Assembly: GCA_949751835.1 (NCBI GenBank)
Contig: CATKHK010000034.1
Coordinates: forward strand, 186,001-250,000
Source of the DNA: Blepharisma japonicum
Taxonomy: Eukaryota > Ciliophora > Heterotrichea > Heterotrichida > Blepharismidae
Reading direction: 5' to 3'
Length of the DNA stretch: 64,000 nt
Positions 1 to 9,859 of the stretch are shown piece by piece; within the stretch, counting starts at the first letter, position 1, and every line of letters begins with the position of its first letter. The notes under the pieces were generated by a model that was not told the DNA's origin, ran no database searches, and was given only the letters and a program-made list of their open reading frames with translations. The translations under genes and the position numbers were made by a program.

Positions 1-2
1 TT

Positions 3-959
3 ACAGTAAAAAACACAAATTCCAATTTTCCAGAACCTGCATGGAATCAGCCAGTTCAAAAACAAGCAGAGATTTGGGGTCAACCTGCTGTGCAAAAAGC
101 TCCTGAAGCTTTTAATGCATTTTCACAAGCTCCTCAAAAGCAGGAAAATGTCTTAGAAGCTATTTGGGGAGAAACTTCAAATAGTGCGCCATCTAATACT
201 TGGACTCAACCAGTGAGTTCTCAGTCCTCAAGGACCCAGCCACACCAAGAATTGTTCACTCCACAGAATCCTCAATCTACTTCAGATCCATGGGGATTGC
301 CATCACATACGAAAACTCCTTCTCAGCCTCTACCATTTTCCAGCACATTTCCATCAAACCCTCCATCTTATTCTAATACTCCTCAATCAAACCCTCTCCC
401 ATCATATACCAATAATTCTCAATCAAATTCTTCATCTTATTCGAATATGCTTCCATCATTTTCCAATAACCCACCTGCTTATTCTAAACCAGCTGAAACC
501 AAGCCCCAAAATTCACTTGATAACTTATGGGGAAATTCAAAAGTCCCATCAACTTATAATGAGTCAGCGTGGAATGGGATCTCAATTCCATCAAACCAAA
601 CTCCTAAGACGAATTCTGCATGGTCAAACCAAAATTCTTCATATACAAGCTCTTCTATACCTGCAGATGTTTGGGGAAATCAAGCAGAAAGTAACTCTCA
701 GGGAGGACAAGGACAAAGCGGAACTCAAAGTTTGAAATTAAACCTTAATATGCAAGATAGCCAAGGACTTACTATGTCTCAGCTCAAAGCAAATCCGAGA
801 CAAATGGACTTCACAAGTTTCCAGTCAGCCCCTGTACAACCTTCAAAACCTTTAGACTTAGAAGCAAAGTTAATGAATCTTGATAATCTGGATCTAGGCC
901 AGCCAAGCCTAAACAACACTCAGCAAAAATACAATAACTATAGAAGCAGTAGGTATTAA
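3..959 (+). CDS. Pro/Ser/Gln-rich protein with repeated Trp-Gly motifs, 3' part only
   Basis: The frame is open from the left edge of the window to a TAA, so this is the C-terminal part (318 codons) of a longer gene; no ATG start lies inside. The protein is low-complexity, rich in Ser, Pro, Asn and Gln, and carries short repeated motifs around Trp: EIWGQP, EAIWGE, SDPWGLP, DNLWGN, ADVWGN. The tail has LMNLDNLDLG, which resembles a clathrin-box-type acidic/leucine motif. DPW-like motifs plus a clathrin-box-like stretch are typical of the disordered tails of epsin-type endocytic adaptors, so an adaptor tail is possible. The N-terminal domain that would decide this is outside the window. It converges with the S16 gene, with 37 bases between stop codons. 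Confidence 0.6.
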   Translation, partial: TVKNTNSNFPEPAWNQPVQKQAEIWGQPAVQKAPEAFNAFSQAPQKQENVLEAIWGETSNSAPSNTWTQPVSSQSSRTQPHQELFTPQNPQSTSDPWGLPSHTKTPSQPLPFSSTFPSNPPSYSNTPQSNPLPSYTNNSQSNSSSYSNMLPSFSNNPPAYSKPAETKPQNSLDNLWGNSKVPSTYNESAWNGISIPSNQTPKTNSAWSNQNSSYTSSSIPADVWGNQAESNSQGGQGQSGTQSLKLNLNMQDSQGLTMSQLKANPRQMDFTSFQSAPVQPSKPLDLEAKLMNLDNLDLGQPSLNNTQQKYNNYRSSRY

Positions 960-996
960 TTATGATCCATTCTTATTATTAAATATTTGTTTAGAC

Positions 997-1452
997 TTAT
1001 CTGTAACTCTTTTGTCTTCTTGCTCTTGCACCAGGACCTCCATACTTCTTAGGCTCCTTCCTTCTAGGATCAGCTACAAGTAAAGATCTATCATAAGCAA
1101 GGATCATTTCTTTTATTTGTCTTTTTGATGCTTCATCTACATATTTTTGGTAGAAAGCAATAATCCCTTTCGCAATCGCTTGCCTTACTGCATAAATTTG
1201 GCTTACATAACCTCCTCCGTGCACCCTTATTTTGAAGTCCACTTTTGAGAAGCGAGACTCTCCTAATAGAAGGATTGGCTCCAAAACTTTAACTCGAAGA
1301 GTTTGTGGCTCAACAAGGTGGAGAGGAACGCCATTGACTCTGATCATTCCTTTTCCTTTTGTGATGAGGGCAACTGCTTGAGCGTGCTTCTTCTTTCCAT
1401 AGGTTTGAACGCTTTCTACTCTTGGAAGGTGAGTGTGGACAGGCTGTGCCAT
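997..1452 (-). CDS. RPS16: 40S ribosomal protein S16 (uS9)
   Basis: The 151-residue product matches eukaryotic S16/uS9 along its whole length. The N-terminal part contains [14 protein letters not shown], followed by [15 protein letters not shown]. The core has [21 protein letters not shown], and the C-terminus ends in the basic [17 protein letters not shown] that reaches towards the P-site tRNA in the small subunit. Length and both ends are as expected for the family, so the ATG at 1450-1452 is the right start. No intron and no in-frame TGA are present. It lies upstream-to-downstream in the same direction as the H2A gene. The 149 bases between them hold its promoter and the H2A 3' end. Confidence 0.97.
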   Translation of the reverse strand: MAQPVHTHLPRVESVQTYGKKKHAQAVALITKGKGMIRVNGVPLHLVEPQTLRVKVLEPILLLGESRFSKVDFKIRVHGGGYVSQIYAVRQAIAKGIIAFYQKYVDEASKRQIKEMILAYDRSLLVADPRRKEPKKYGGPGARARRQKSYR

Positions 1453-1601
1453 TTTAATAGCTATATAAACATCGAGATAATCTAAAATTTTGATTTATGC
1501 TGAATCTTTTTGCCTAATTTTTTATTAGCTTGCTAAGCATTATATAGAATAGCTAAATAAAGTCAAAAGGATTTGGGGGAATTGAAATAATTAAGTTATC
1601 A

Positions 1602-2015
1602 TTATAGTTCTTGGGTTGCTCCTCCTTCTTTCTCGTCTTTGCCTGGTGCAGGTAATAAAGCTTGGTGAATGAATGGTACTGCACCACCGCTAGCTATGAT
1701 TGCGTTAGACATGAGTCTGTTGAGTTCTTCGTCGTTTCTGATTGCTAATTGAATGTGTCTTGGGACAATTCTAGTTTTCTTGTAGTCTTTTGCGGCATTT
1801 CCTGCAAGTTCTAAGACTTCTGCAGCTAAGTATTCAAGAACTGCTGCAAGGTAAACTGGTGCTCCTGCTCCAACTCTTTCTGCGTATTTGCCGTGTTTCA
1901 TGAATCTTGAAATACGACCAACTGGGAATTGAAGTCCTGCTTTTTGGGATCTTGAAGTCTTAGTAGCGCTTGCTGCCTTTCCTCTGCTTCCTTTTCCTTT
2001 TCCGACTGTTGACAT
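1602..2015 (-). CDS. Histone H2A with an H2A.X-like C-terminal TQEL
   Basis: The 137-residue product is a core histone H2A. It has a basic Ser/Lys/Ala N-tail, then [38 protein letters not shown], here split as the alpha-1 and alpha-2 region of the histone fold, and [31 protein letters not shown] in alpha-2/alpha-3. The docking region reads [13 protein letters not shown], where canonical H2A has GGVLPNI. The last residues, ATQEL, resemble the SQ(E/D)-hydrophobic phosphorylation motif of H2A.X, with Thr in place of Ser. That suggests the gene supplies both bulk and damage-responsive H2A, as in yeast and other ciliates; this last point is inference. It is intronless and ends in TAA. Confidence 0.95.
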   Translation of the reverse strand: MSTVGKGKGSRGKAASATKTSRSQKAGLQFPVGRISRFMKHGKYAERVGAGAPVYLAAVLEYLAAEVLELAGNAAKDYKKTRIVPRHIQLAIRNDEELNRLMSNAIIASGGAVPFIHQALLPAPGKDEKEGGATQEL

Positions 2016-2870
2016 TTATTACTTTATAAATTTTAGTCTTATTCGCGCCTTTTATACTCTCTTTATTTTAGATATGGATACAAATCAGCCAATGAAAATT
2101 TAGATTGCAAAAATTTTAGATACTTAATTTTTCAATAAGGCTGAATCATGAAAAAGAAATAGTTAATATTTATCTAAACAAAATAGCTAACTGTAATCTC
2201 TCACTCTATTTTATTGAAAAATCGCAAATTTAGATTTAGATTTTGGAAATATTGGGATTTTATAGAATATGGCTTTAGAAGTTAATAAACATATTAAATT
2301 TATATTTACTCAATCTTTAAATTTAATGATAAAAGCTATAATATTTTATTAGTGGAAGTGATAACTTATATAATATATAATCTAAGAACTTCTAACTCTA
2401 TAATTTCATGTATTAGAATAAAATTTAATTTAAGTAAATCTTTACTAGATATTATTAAAATTGGTGTTATCTCTTTTATAGTTATATAGCTCTCTATTTT
2501 ACTAAAATAAGCCTTTAATAATTAATTTTAATTGAAACAATAATCATTACCTTATAACTTAGATAAAATCTATATACTCAGTTATATCTGATTGTTTATC
2601 TATAATTTATTTACTCTTCGAATGTCCTTATAAACTTGCAAAATTCAAATACTACATTCATTTTGAGGATTTCTTTTTTATCTAAAATTGATGCTAATTT
2701 AATCAAGAAATGCAATTTATAGCTGCTTATAAGCTCAAAGGTAGTTACCAACCTTTTCTTTCATCAAATCCCTCATTATTTAATTTTTTAACAACTGAAC
2801 AACATCAATTCTTCCTTCTCCATTTTTGCCTCAACAATAGTTTCGATATATAATATCGTTAAAGTTTAAA
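2016..2870. other. AT-rich intergenic region between divergent H2A and coiled-coil genes
   Basis: This stretch is 855 bases of very AT-rich DNA. Every frame on both strands is broken by TAA/TAG at short intervals, even when TGA is read as Trp. It must contain the H2A promoter on its left and that of the coiled-coil gene on its right. I see no recognisable RNA gene, repeat or histone-type regulatory element. It is one of the two longest gaps in the window. Confidence 0.6.
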
Positions 2871-4790
2871 ATGTCTCAAGAAAGTATACTCGAGCTCCAA
2901 ATCGTTAGAGTAGATGGCATCGATTTAGAAATTTCTAGCCTAGGCTGCTATGTTTCACTTGATGACCAAGTGGTTGACGTGATAACCCCTATCAATTCTC
3001 AGCATGACGAAAACAAAGTATGCATCCCAGCTAAAGGAATGTTGAAATTCATAGTAAAAAGTATGTGTGCAGAACATGAATACATTGGAAGTGTATGTCT
3101 ATCAGTCGATCTATTGCCTTCTAAAGGGTATCTTTGGCTTCCTTTACTTCAAGATTCAGAATCAGACTTGCTTACTATTTTACCTGAAGAGACAGAAAGC
3201 GCAAGAATTTTGATTTCGTTGAATAAAGAAACTAAATGTATAGAAGTTTCTCAAATTGATATCCCAGAAGCTAATGAAATCGCTCAAGAAGTAAAAGATG
3301 AAGTTTGTGACTGTCAAGAATCATTTGAATCAACAAGAAAATCGTTTATACAAACTAAAGGAAGCCGATTTGAAAATCGTTCAGAGGACGAAAAATCAAG
3401 GTTTACTGACTTCAGATGGCATGATGAGCAGAATGCTGATATTGAAAAATTCAGGATTCAATATAAAAAGCAAGTGGCTTTACAAGAAGATCTTACCAAA
3501 TGTTTGGTTTCTTGCCAAAACCAATTAATCACAGAAAGAAAACAAAAAGAGCTTCTGGAGTCATGCCTTAACGAAGTTAAACAAAAGCATGAAGCAACCC
3601 TTGCTAAATCACAATCAAGAGAAAAATCCCTTCTGAAATTGCTAGAAATAAAAGATTCTGAGCTTAAAGAATTTCAAGGAGAGCTTAAAAAGCTGCAAAG
3701 CGCTCTAAGAACTCTAGAAGGGGAAAAAGTCCATCTAGGAGAAGTTGTGGAAAAGCTGGAAATTGAAATATCAACCGCAAGATTAATGAACAAAAGTGAA
3801 GAGCTTCAAGATGCTCTTGAAAGATTGGAAGAAACAGAAAAACAAAGGCAAACCTTGCAAGAAGCTCTTTCTGAGGTAGGAAAAGAGTGGATTAACGCGT
3901 GTGATAACAGAACCGAAGTAGAAAATTTAGAAGAAGAAAGAAATGAGCTTGTTGATCAGCTTGAAAAAGCTAATGATAAAGCTTTTGAGTATAAAAGAGA
4001 AATCGACGACATAAGAGAAGAAGTTGAACAACTAAAAGAATCCCACGAACGAGAAAGCAAAAAAAGAAGCATTGACCATTCTCAGCAGATCAATGATTAT
4101 AAAGCTCAAATAGTCCAACTTGAAGAGCAAGTAAGAAATCTTAGCCACAAAGTATATGAAGAAAGACAAGAAAAAGAAAACTTGTCAACCAAACTGTTTG
4201 AAAGTCAAGAAAGCTTGATCGAGAAGGCACAGATGATTGAAAAACTTCAAAAACAATCAGCCCCAAGCGTTGAATCATTGGTTCAGCAAGCTTTGATGGA
4301 TTTAAGCTTAGAGCGGGATTTCATAAAGCAAAGTAACGGTCTTTATCTTTATAATGGAGCAGAAGTTGCTCTTACATATCATGAAGATAAAATCATGGTC
4401 AAGCTTGGAACTGGGTTGATTGATATTGAAGAGTATATCAGGCTTTCTTTTTCAGTTGAAGTGACCAATAAAAGCTGCAAAAATGTCCTGACTCCAAGTG
4501 GCCAAATCCCCCCTCAGCATAAAAGATATAATACATCTGAAGTAAAGCCAAGATATGACCACAAGTTTGAATATGAATCAAATGATTCTTGCCAAACAGA
4601 CTCCACTTTTGAGTTTGATGTGTCACTTAATACAAGCACTATAGAAAGGAAGGTAGGAGAGTCGCCTTCGAAGAGATTTTTGAACTCTACATTAAGCAGC
4701 CAAAATAAGTTTATTAAAAGAGTGCCAAGAGAGAGAAGTGCTCGTGTACAGGCTTCAAGTGTGGAAAGAAAGTGCCCTTTTAGACTATAA
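2871..4790 (+). CDS. Coiled-coil protein with C2-like N-terminus and GAR-like C-terminal domain
   Basis: The product is 639 residues. Residues 1-125 are non-coiled and beta-rich, with repeated hydrophobic strands (LELQIVRVDGIDLEI, YIGSVCLSVDLLP, YLWLPL), suggestive of an N-terminal C2-like fold. Residues about 190-465 are a long charged heptad-rich coiled coil. Residues about 465-525 are globular again: LVQQALMDLSLERDF, then NGLYLYNGAEVALTYHEDK and IMVKLGTGLIDIEEYIRL. This last segment resembles the microtubule-binding GAR (Gas2-related) fold, where a V-R-V-G-G-G-W..L..YL pattern is usual. A Ser/basic tail follows. A cytoskeletal or basal-body role is plausible but inferred. The start is the only ATG close to the open frame, and TAA ends it. 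Confidence 0.8.
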   Translation: MSQESILELQIVRVDGIDLEISSLGCYVSLDDQVVDVITPINSQHDENKVCIPAKGMLKFIVKSMCAEHEYIGSVCLSVDLLPSKGYLWLPLLQDSESDLLTILPEETESARILISLNKETKCIEVSQIDIPEANEIAQEVKDEVCDCQESFESTRKSFIQTKGSRFENRSEDEKSRFTDFRWHDEQNADIEKFRIQYKKQVALQEDLTKCLVSCQNQLITERKQKELLESCLNEVKQKHEATLAKSQSREKSLLKLLEIKDSELKEFQGELKKLQSALRTLEGEKVHLGEVVEKLEIEISTARLMNKSEELQDALERLEETEKQRQTLQEALSEVGKEWINACDNRTEVENLEEERNELVDQLEKANDKAFEYKREIDDIREEVEQLKESHERESKKRSIDHSQQINDYKAQIVQLEEQVRNLSHKVYEERQEKENLSTKLFESQESLIEKAQMIEKLQKQSAPSVESLVQQALMDLSLERDFIKQSNGLYLYNGAEVALTYHEDKIMVKLGTGLIDIEEYIRLSFSVEVTNKSCKNVLTPSGQIPPQHKRYNTSEVKPRYDHKFEYESNDSCQTDSTFEFDVSLNTSTIERKVGESPSKRFLNSTLSSQNKFIKRVPRERSARVQASSVERKCPFRL

Positions 4791-4808
4791 TATATTAAAC
4801 TTAATATT

Positions 4809-5195
4809 TTAGCTCATATCTGGAATTTCTCGAAGGATTCTCATCCTTTCCACCAATGTTTTTGCTTTATATACTTTATAAAACAGATAAGAATAATACA
4901 TACCTGGAATAAAAGTGATTGATCCAACCACAAGCATGGCCAAGCCTTGACTTTTATCATAGAGTACATATTCTTCAACGCACCCTACAACTATCAAGAT
5001 GCTTCCAATTATAAAAAGTAAAATCGACGCAACCAGAGTTTTTTTGGGGATTGCTGTAGATTCTTGAGTGATTCCAGACTCTAATTGAATATCTGAAATT
5101 TCAATCGGAGTGAGATCGCTTGAATTGTTTCCTCCTTGTCTCAATTCATCTCCAATTATATCAAAGGACTCATGAGCATTGTGCACAGGCTTCAT
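4809..5195 (-). CDS. TMEM230-like two-helix membrane protein
   Basis: This is a 128-residue protein with an acidic, soluble N-terminal half and two transmembrane segments. The first is LVASILLFIIGSILIVVGCV (about residues 70-90) and the second is AMLVVGSITFIPGMYYSYLF (about 103-122). The pattern of a first helix ending in a Gly-rich turn, a second helix with the F-x-PG-x-Y signature, and a short charged tail ending in IPD is that of the TMEM230/TMEM134 family. That family comprises endosomal and Golgi vesicle proteins. It converges with the coiled-coil gene (18 bases between stops) and diverges from the kinesin gene, with 225 bases between starts. Confidence 0.75.
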   Translation of the reverse strand: MKPVHNAHESFDIIGDELRQGGNNSSDLTPIEISDIQLESGITQESTAIPKKTLVASILLFIIGSILIVVGCVEEYVLYDKSQGLAMLVVGSITFIPGMYYSYLFYKVYKAKTLVERMRILREIPDMS

Positions 5196-5420
5196 TTTCT
5201 TCTAATATTACCAGGAATGAAGCAATTAAATTCTAATTATCAGAAAATTATTCGAAAAACCTTAAAATAATTCAAATTAAATGGCAATCAGCCAAATCTA
5301 TTTTAGCAAAGTAATTTGCTTTTAAAAGGAATTGTAAAATAAGTTTAAGAATAAGTTAAGGCTGCTTTATTGTAGAATAAAGGATTCATGTTTAAACTTC
5401 AAAGTTAACATTGTTGTAAA

Positions 5421-7796
5421 ATGGAAACATCTGATGATTCATCTGGAAATATCCGGGTCCTCTGCAGATTTAGACCTTTGAACGAAAAAGAAAAAGCAAT
5501 TGAAGAAAACATATGCGTAGAATTCGGACCTGATAGCAAGTCAGTTATGATGAGAGCTGAAACTGAAAATTCTGAACCATTGCGATTTGTATTTGATTAT
5601 GTATTTGATCCTTCGACAGCCCAATCCAAGATCTTCAAAGTAGCAGCTAGCCCTATTGTGGATGCTGTAATGCAAGGATATAATGGAACTATCTTTGCTT
5701 ATGGCCAAACTTCTTCAGGAAAAACTTTTACAATGACTGGGGTCATCACCGATCAAGAGCTCATGGGAATTATTCCAAGAATGGTAGGCGACGTTTTTGC
5801 GAAAATAAATAATGCTGACGAACATATTGAGTTCACCGTAAAAGTTGGGTACTGTGAAATCTATATGGAAAAGATTAAAGACTTGCTAGATCCAAGGAAA
5901 AATAATTTGAAAATCCATGAAGACAAAGCAAGGGGAGTTTATATTGAAGACTTAACTGAAAGTTACGTCACAAATGATAGAGAAGTATATGAACTTATGA
6001 GGATTGGAACAAATAATAGAGAAGTCGCATATACACATATGAACGCTGGGTCTTCCAGGTCACATTCGCTGTTCTGTGTTACGATTACTCAGACCAATAA
6101 ATTAGATATGTCAACCAAGTCTGGGAAATTTTATTTGGTGGATTTAGCTGGATCAGAAAAAGTAGGGAAAACTGGTGCAGAAGGAAAAAGATTGGAAGAA
6201 GCAAAAAATATCAATAAGTCGTTGACCGCGCTAGGACAAGTCATTAATGCGCTAACTGATGGGAAATCATCACATGTGCCTTATAGAGACTCAAAACTCA
6301 CAAGAGTTTTGCAGGATTCCCTAGGAGGGAATTCAAAAACCACTTTAATTATAGCTTGCTCCCCATCTCCTTATAATGAAGCAGAAACATTAAGCACCTT
6401 AAGATTCGGAATCAGAGCAAAATCTATTAAAAACAAGGCAAAAGTTAATAAAGAGTATACTGTTGCTGAGCTTAAATTAATGCTTACCAAAGCTAAAGAA
6501 GAAATAATGCTCAAAGACAAAAGAATTTCTGTATTAGAACAAGCTGTCAATAAATCAGGAATTTTAATTGGAGGCGATGAAGAAAGCTCAACCAAAGATG
6601 AAAGCGAGTTGGAAATTTCAAAAGTGTCTGTTTATGATGATATGATACAAGAATTAGAAGACACCAGGGCCAGGCTTTCTGAAGAAGTTGACATGAATTC
6701 AAAATTGAGACAAGAAATCGAAATAAAAACCAAGGAAAATGAAGAAATTAAAGGAGACTATGATTTCTTAAATAAACATATAGGATCTCTTCAAGAAAAA
6801 CTGACGAACACTGAAAGTACGCTATCTGAAAAAGAAGAGCATATTGAACAGCTGATAATTGCTCAGGAATACTTAAGAAATGATATAAGCTCTCTAAATG
6901 AGAAGAAAAATGAACTAGAGCAGATTATAATTAAAAAAGATGAAGAAATTATGAAATGGAAAACTCAGCCGAGGGAAGCTCCTTCAACAGTAAATATTAA
7001 AGATTTAGAACATCAGATACAAGTCTTAAAAGTGCAGCTTCAAGAAGAGCAAAAGAAAAGCAAAGAACTTATTGCAAGATGTGAGCATTTAGAAAGACGA
7101 TGAAATGAGCAGGCAAGCAATGCTATTCCCAATCTTGATAAGATTAAGGAATATCTGCGTGAGGAAGCTGTTCGTGAAGAGCAAGTATTGTGAAATGAAG
7201 AAAAACAGACCTTGATGAACGATTTTCAAGCTATACTTGAGAAGTCAGCTGAACTCCAAATAGAGCTTAATGAAACTAAAGAAAACTACTCGACAATGGA
7301 GCAAGCGCTATCTGAAGAAGTAAAGAAATTAAGATCAAAAAATGAAAGCCTAGAAAAATCATTTGATCAGTCAACCTTAAACAGTCACCAACTGTTCAGT
7401 CAGCTTGCTGAAAGTAAAATCCAAAAGCAAGTTGTTGATAGAAAACTAGCCCAACTCAATGAAAAATGCCAAAAATTGGAAGAAGAGTCCAAGAAGGATA
7501 AAGAAAGGCTTTCTGAAGCTGAAAAGTTTATTAAAGATCTATACGCGAAGTATGAAGAACAAAATATAATTAATAGAGTTCCATTTGGATCTACAGTTGA
7601 AGTTGGTTCTGGAAGCACTCGAATTCGAAAATCAATAAAAGGCGGAAAAGCAACAATTCCAATAGGAAAACACCGAAGCTCTGATGCAGACACTGAAGCA
7701 GGCAGCAGGCCTGACTTTTCACGGCCTCGGTTGCTTACAGGTGAGCACAATAAAATGTTCCAAATGCCTTATAAAGACAACTGCAAGCCTTTTTAG
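5421..7796 (+). CDS. Kinesin-1 heavy chain (conventional kinesin)
   Basis: With TGA read as Trp at two places, the frame runs 791 residues without a break. The N-terminal motor domain (about residues 8-335) has the P-loop GQTSSGKT, the switch I NAGSSRSHSLF, the switch II DLAGSEKVGKTGAEG and the LGGNSKTTLI stretch. The segment GVYIEDLTESYV and the neck after FGIRAKSIKNKAKVN are typical of kinesin-1 rather than other kinesin classes. A long interrupted coiled coil follows (about 350-700), as needed for dimerisation. The tail contains TRIRKSIKGG, which resembles the auto-inhibitory IAK-type tail motif of conventional kinesins. Plus-end-directed cargo transport on microtubules is the expected role. 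It is slightly shorter than animal kinesin-1. It ends in TAG. Confidence 0.93.
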
Positions 7797-7831
7797 AATT
7801 AACTGATATATTTTTTAAGATATTATTTAAC

Positions 7832-9106
7832 TTATGATTTATTACTTTCCCTAGCAGTATTTTCAGCTTCTTCAGGTAGTTTCCATCCTGTTTGTTTGAT
7901 TTCACAAGTATTAAGCTTTGTTAATTCTAAATCTTTATCCAGTCTAAAGGCTTTAAATACGAACATAGATCCAAAAAGAATCACAGCCCAGGTCATAGAC
8001 CATCCTGTAACCACAATGACTCCTACAACTTGTGTCGCTAAGGTGTGTCCTGAAATTCCTTGCCAGAAGCATCCGTTATCGTCAGTGATAAACCCAGGGA
8101 CAATTCCTCCAATTATGCCTGGGAAAAAGAATGTGGCAGTGACGTTCAAAACGTCATCAATTTTGTTGAACCTGCAGAAGTAAAAGCCGAGTGCAAAAAA
8201 GATTCCACTGATAAGCCCTAATAGCCCAGCTTGCCATGGTGTAGTATTGTAAGCTGAGTTTGATACACAAATCATTCCTGCAATGAAGCCTTGATAAATT
8301 GCTATTAAGTGAGTGTGAATGTCTGTTGAAAATATTGTGAGGAGCTTAAGGGAGACTATTGAGGAAACTCCTGCACAAATCCAAGTGTTAACTGCGGACA
8401 AACCTCTTGAAACACCATCAGGGCTTAAGGACTGGTTAAGTCCAAATATACCTAAAATGACCAAAGTAGCGCCAAGGATATAAGCAACGTGTAATTTCAT
8501 GTGGAATTCGCCAGGTGATGTAGTGTATCTTCCAATTCTTGGTCCTAAGATAATTGCTCCAATAAGACCAAAAGCGCCAGCGAAAAGATAGACGTTGATG
8601 GCTCCACCATTGTCAATTAAAGGCTTATCCAGCTCCATATCAAGCCAGCCGCCTCCCCAAGACCATGCTACTACAACAGGCCAAGCAAAAAGCATGACCC
8701 ACCAAGCATACCATTGATAAACATGATATTTGGTCCTTTCACTTATAGCGCCGTTGATCACAAATAAAACAAAAAATCCGCACAGCGCAAAAAAGGAAGC
8801 ACAAGCACCATGGTTATGATCTCTTTCTTGTAGCCAATCTTCGCCTCCAAAGTTCTTTTTTCCAATAAACTCACTCTGTTCTACGTTTCCAAATGCAAAG
8901 CCATAGCCTAACAGCCACCACGCAACGATCCCAACTGAGAATTGGAGTCAATTTTTGAGAAGAAGGTGGCTGCTAAAACCTTCTCGGACTAGGCCGTGCT
9001 CCATTAATGTAAGACCAACCTAAATGATGCTTACAAGTCCTAGGAAAATTGTAATATCTCCTACTCCTTGCCAAGTTAGAGGGCAGTTAATGCCAGATGA
9101 GGACAT
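7832..9106 (-). CDS. Ammonium transporter (Amt/Mep/Rh) family protein, divergent
   Basis: Two exons are joined by a 15-nt intron at 9020-9034; the spliced product is 419 residues with about eleven hydrophobic segments. Early motifs include GLTLMEHGLVR and QFSVGIVAWWLLGYGFAFGN, which match the start of Amt proteins. Later ones are FGLIGAIILGPRIGRY, WICAGVSSIVSLK and FNKIDDVLNV, also in Amt order and spacing. The two pore histidines of bacterial AmtB appear not to be conserved: around GGAINVYLFAGAFGL and DDVLNVTATFFFPGIIGG I see no His at the aligned positions. It may therefore be a permease with altered mechanism, or a sensor-like relative. One in-frame TGA encodes Trp. The gene diverges from the glutaredoxin gene, with only 56 bases between the two start codons. 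Confidence 0.85.
9020..9034 (-). other. 15-nt spliceosomal intron in the ammonium transporter gene
   Basis: On the minus strand the sequence GTAAGCATCATTTAG interrupts the frame with an in-frame TAG. Removing exactly these 15 bases, with GT and AG ends, restores FLGLVGLTLMEHGL, which matches the start of Amt proteins. Introns of 15 nt are characteristic of heterotrich ciliates. Confidence 0.9.
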
Positions 9107-9162
9107 TAAATATTATGGCCAGGATTTAAATTAGGATATGGAATTCAAATATATTAAGTATC

Positions 9163-9528
9163 ATGATTAAATTGTTTTTAAGGAATTTTGGACATTCACC
9201 AGAACAGAAACAAATGGTTCTCAGTCTTATTGAATCTAATCCTGTGATTATGTTTTCTAGAACGACCTGCCCGTATTGTATGCAAGCGAAATCTGTGTTT
9301 AAGAAAATGGAGATTAGGCCGAAAATAATTGAAGTGGATACTGAAAAAGAAGGAGACTCAATAAAAAGCGCGCTAAAGGAGATTACAAATCAGCCAACTG
9401 TGCCGAATATATTTATTGGAGGACTTCATATAGGAGGATACGACGAACTGAGTGAAGGATTGTCATCTGGAGGCATTCAAAAAAAGTTAAAAGAAAACAA
9501 AGTTCTATTTAAGGATATTGAAAGATAG
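9163..9528 (+). CDS. Glutaredoxin (dithiol CPYC type)
   Basis: The product is 121 residues with a single glutaredoxin domain. The active site is TTCPYCMQAKSVF at about residues 34-46, a classical dithiol Cys-Pro-Tyr-Cys. The cis-proline and glutathione-binding segment is TVPNIFIGGLHIGGYDEL, at about residues 84-102. Family knowledge gives glutathione-dependent reduction of protein disulfides and mixed disulfides. About 18 residues precede the domain (IKLFLRNFGHSPEQKQ), too few and not clearly enough amphipathic to call a targeting peptide. The start is the first ATG after the divergent Amt promoter. TAG ends the gene. Confidence 0.95.
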   Translation: MIKLFLRNFGHSPEQKQMVLSLIESNPVIMFSRTTCPYCMQAKSVFKKMEIRPKIIEVDTEKEGDSIKSALKEITNQPTVPNIFIGGLHIGGYDELSEGLSSGGIQKKLKENKVLFKDIER

Positions 9529-9859
9529 TCGGACATTTTTAAATTAAGTGAAATAAATTTGCTGATGATGATTCTAAAAATTAATTTTTAAAATATTTGG
9601 AATTGATTATTTTAAAAAAATAAACAATCAATTGCATTCTTAAATTTAGAACAAATAGTAAAATTTACTTTTTTATTGCTTGGAAAAAACTTGAATTATG
9701 CAAATAAATAATAAATAAAGTGTTAATTTATTTTTATTTTTCAAAGCCAATAATATCGATATAAAATTACTTAAATTTTATTCTTTTTAGCTTCATTTTT
9801 ACTGAAAATCGTGAATTTAGGCTAAAATTATTATAGGCATTATTACATTTTTGAAATCA
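9529..9859. other. AT-rich intergenic region
   Basis: These 331 bases lie between the convergent glutaredoxin and 487-aa protein genes, so they should hold two 3' ends and no promoter. The stretch is rich in A/T runs and stop codons in all frames. I see no gene or structured RNA in it. Confidence 0.6.
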
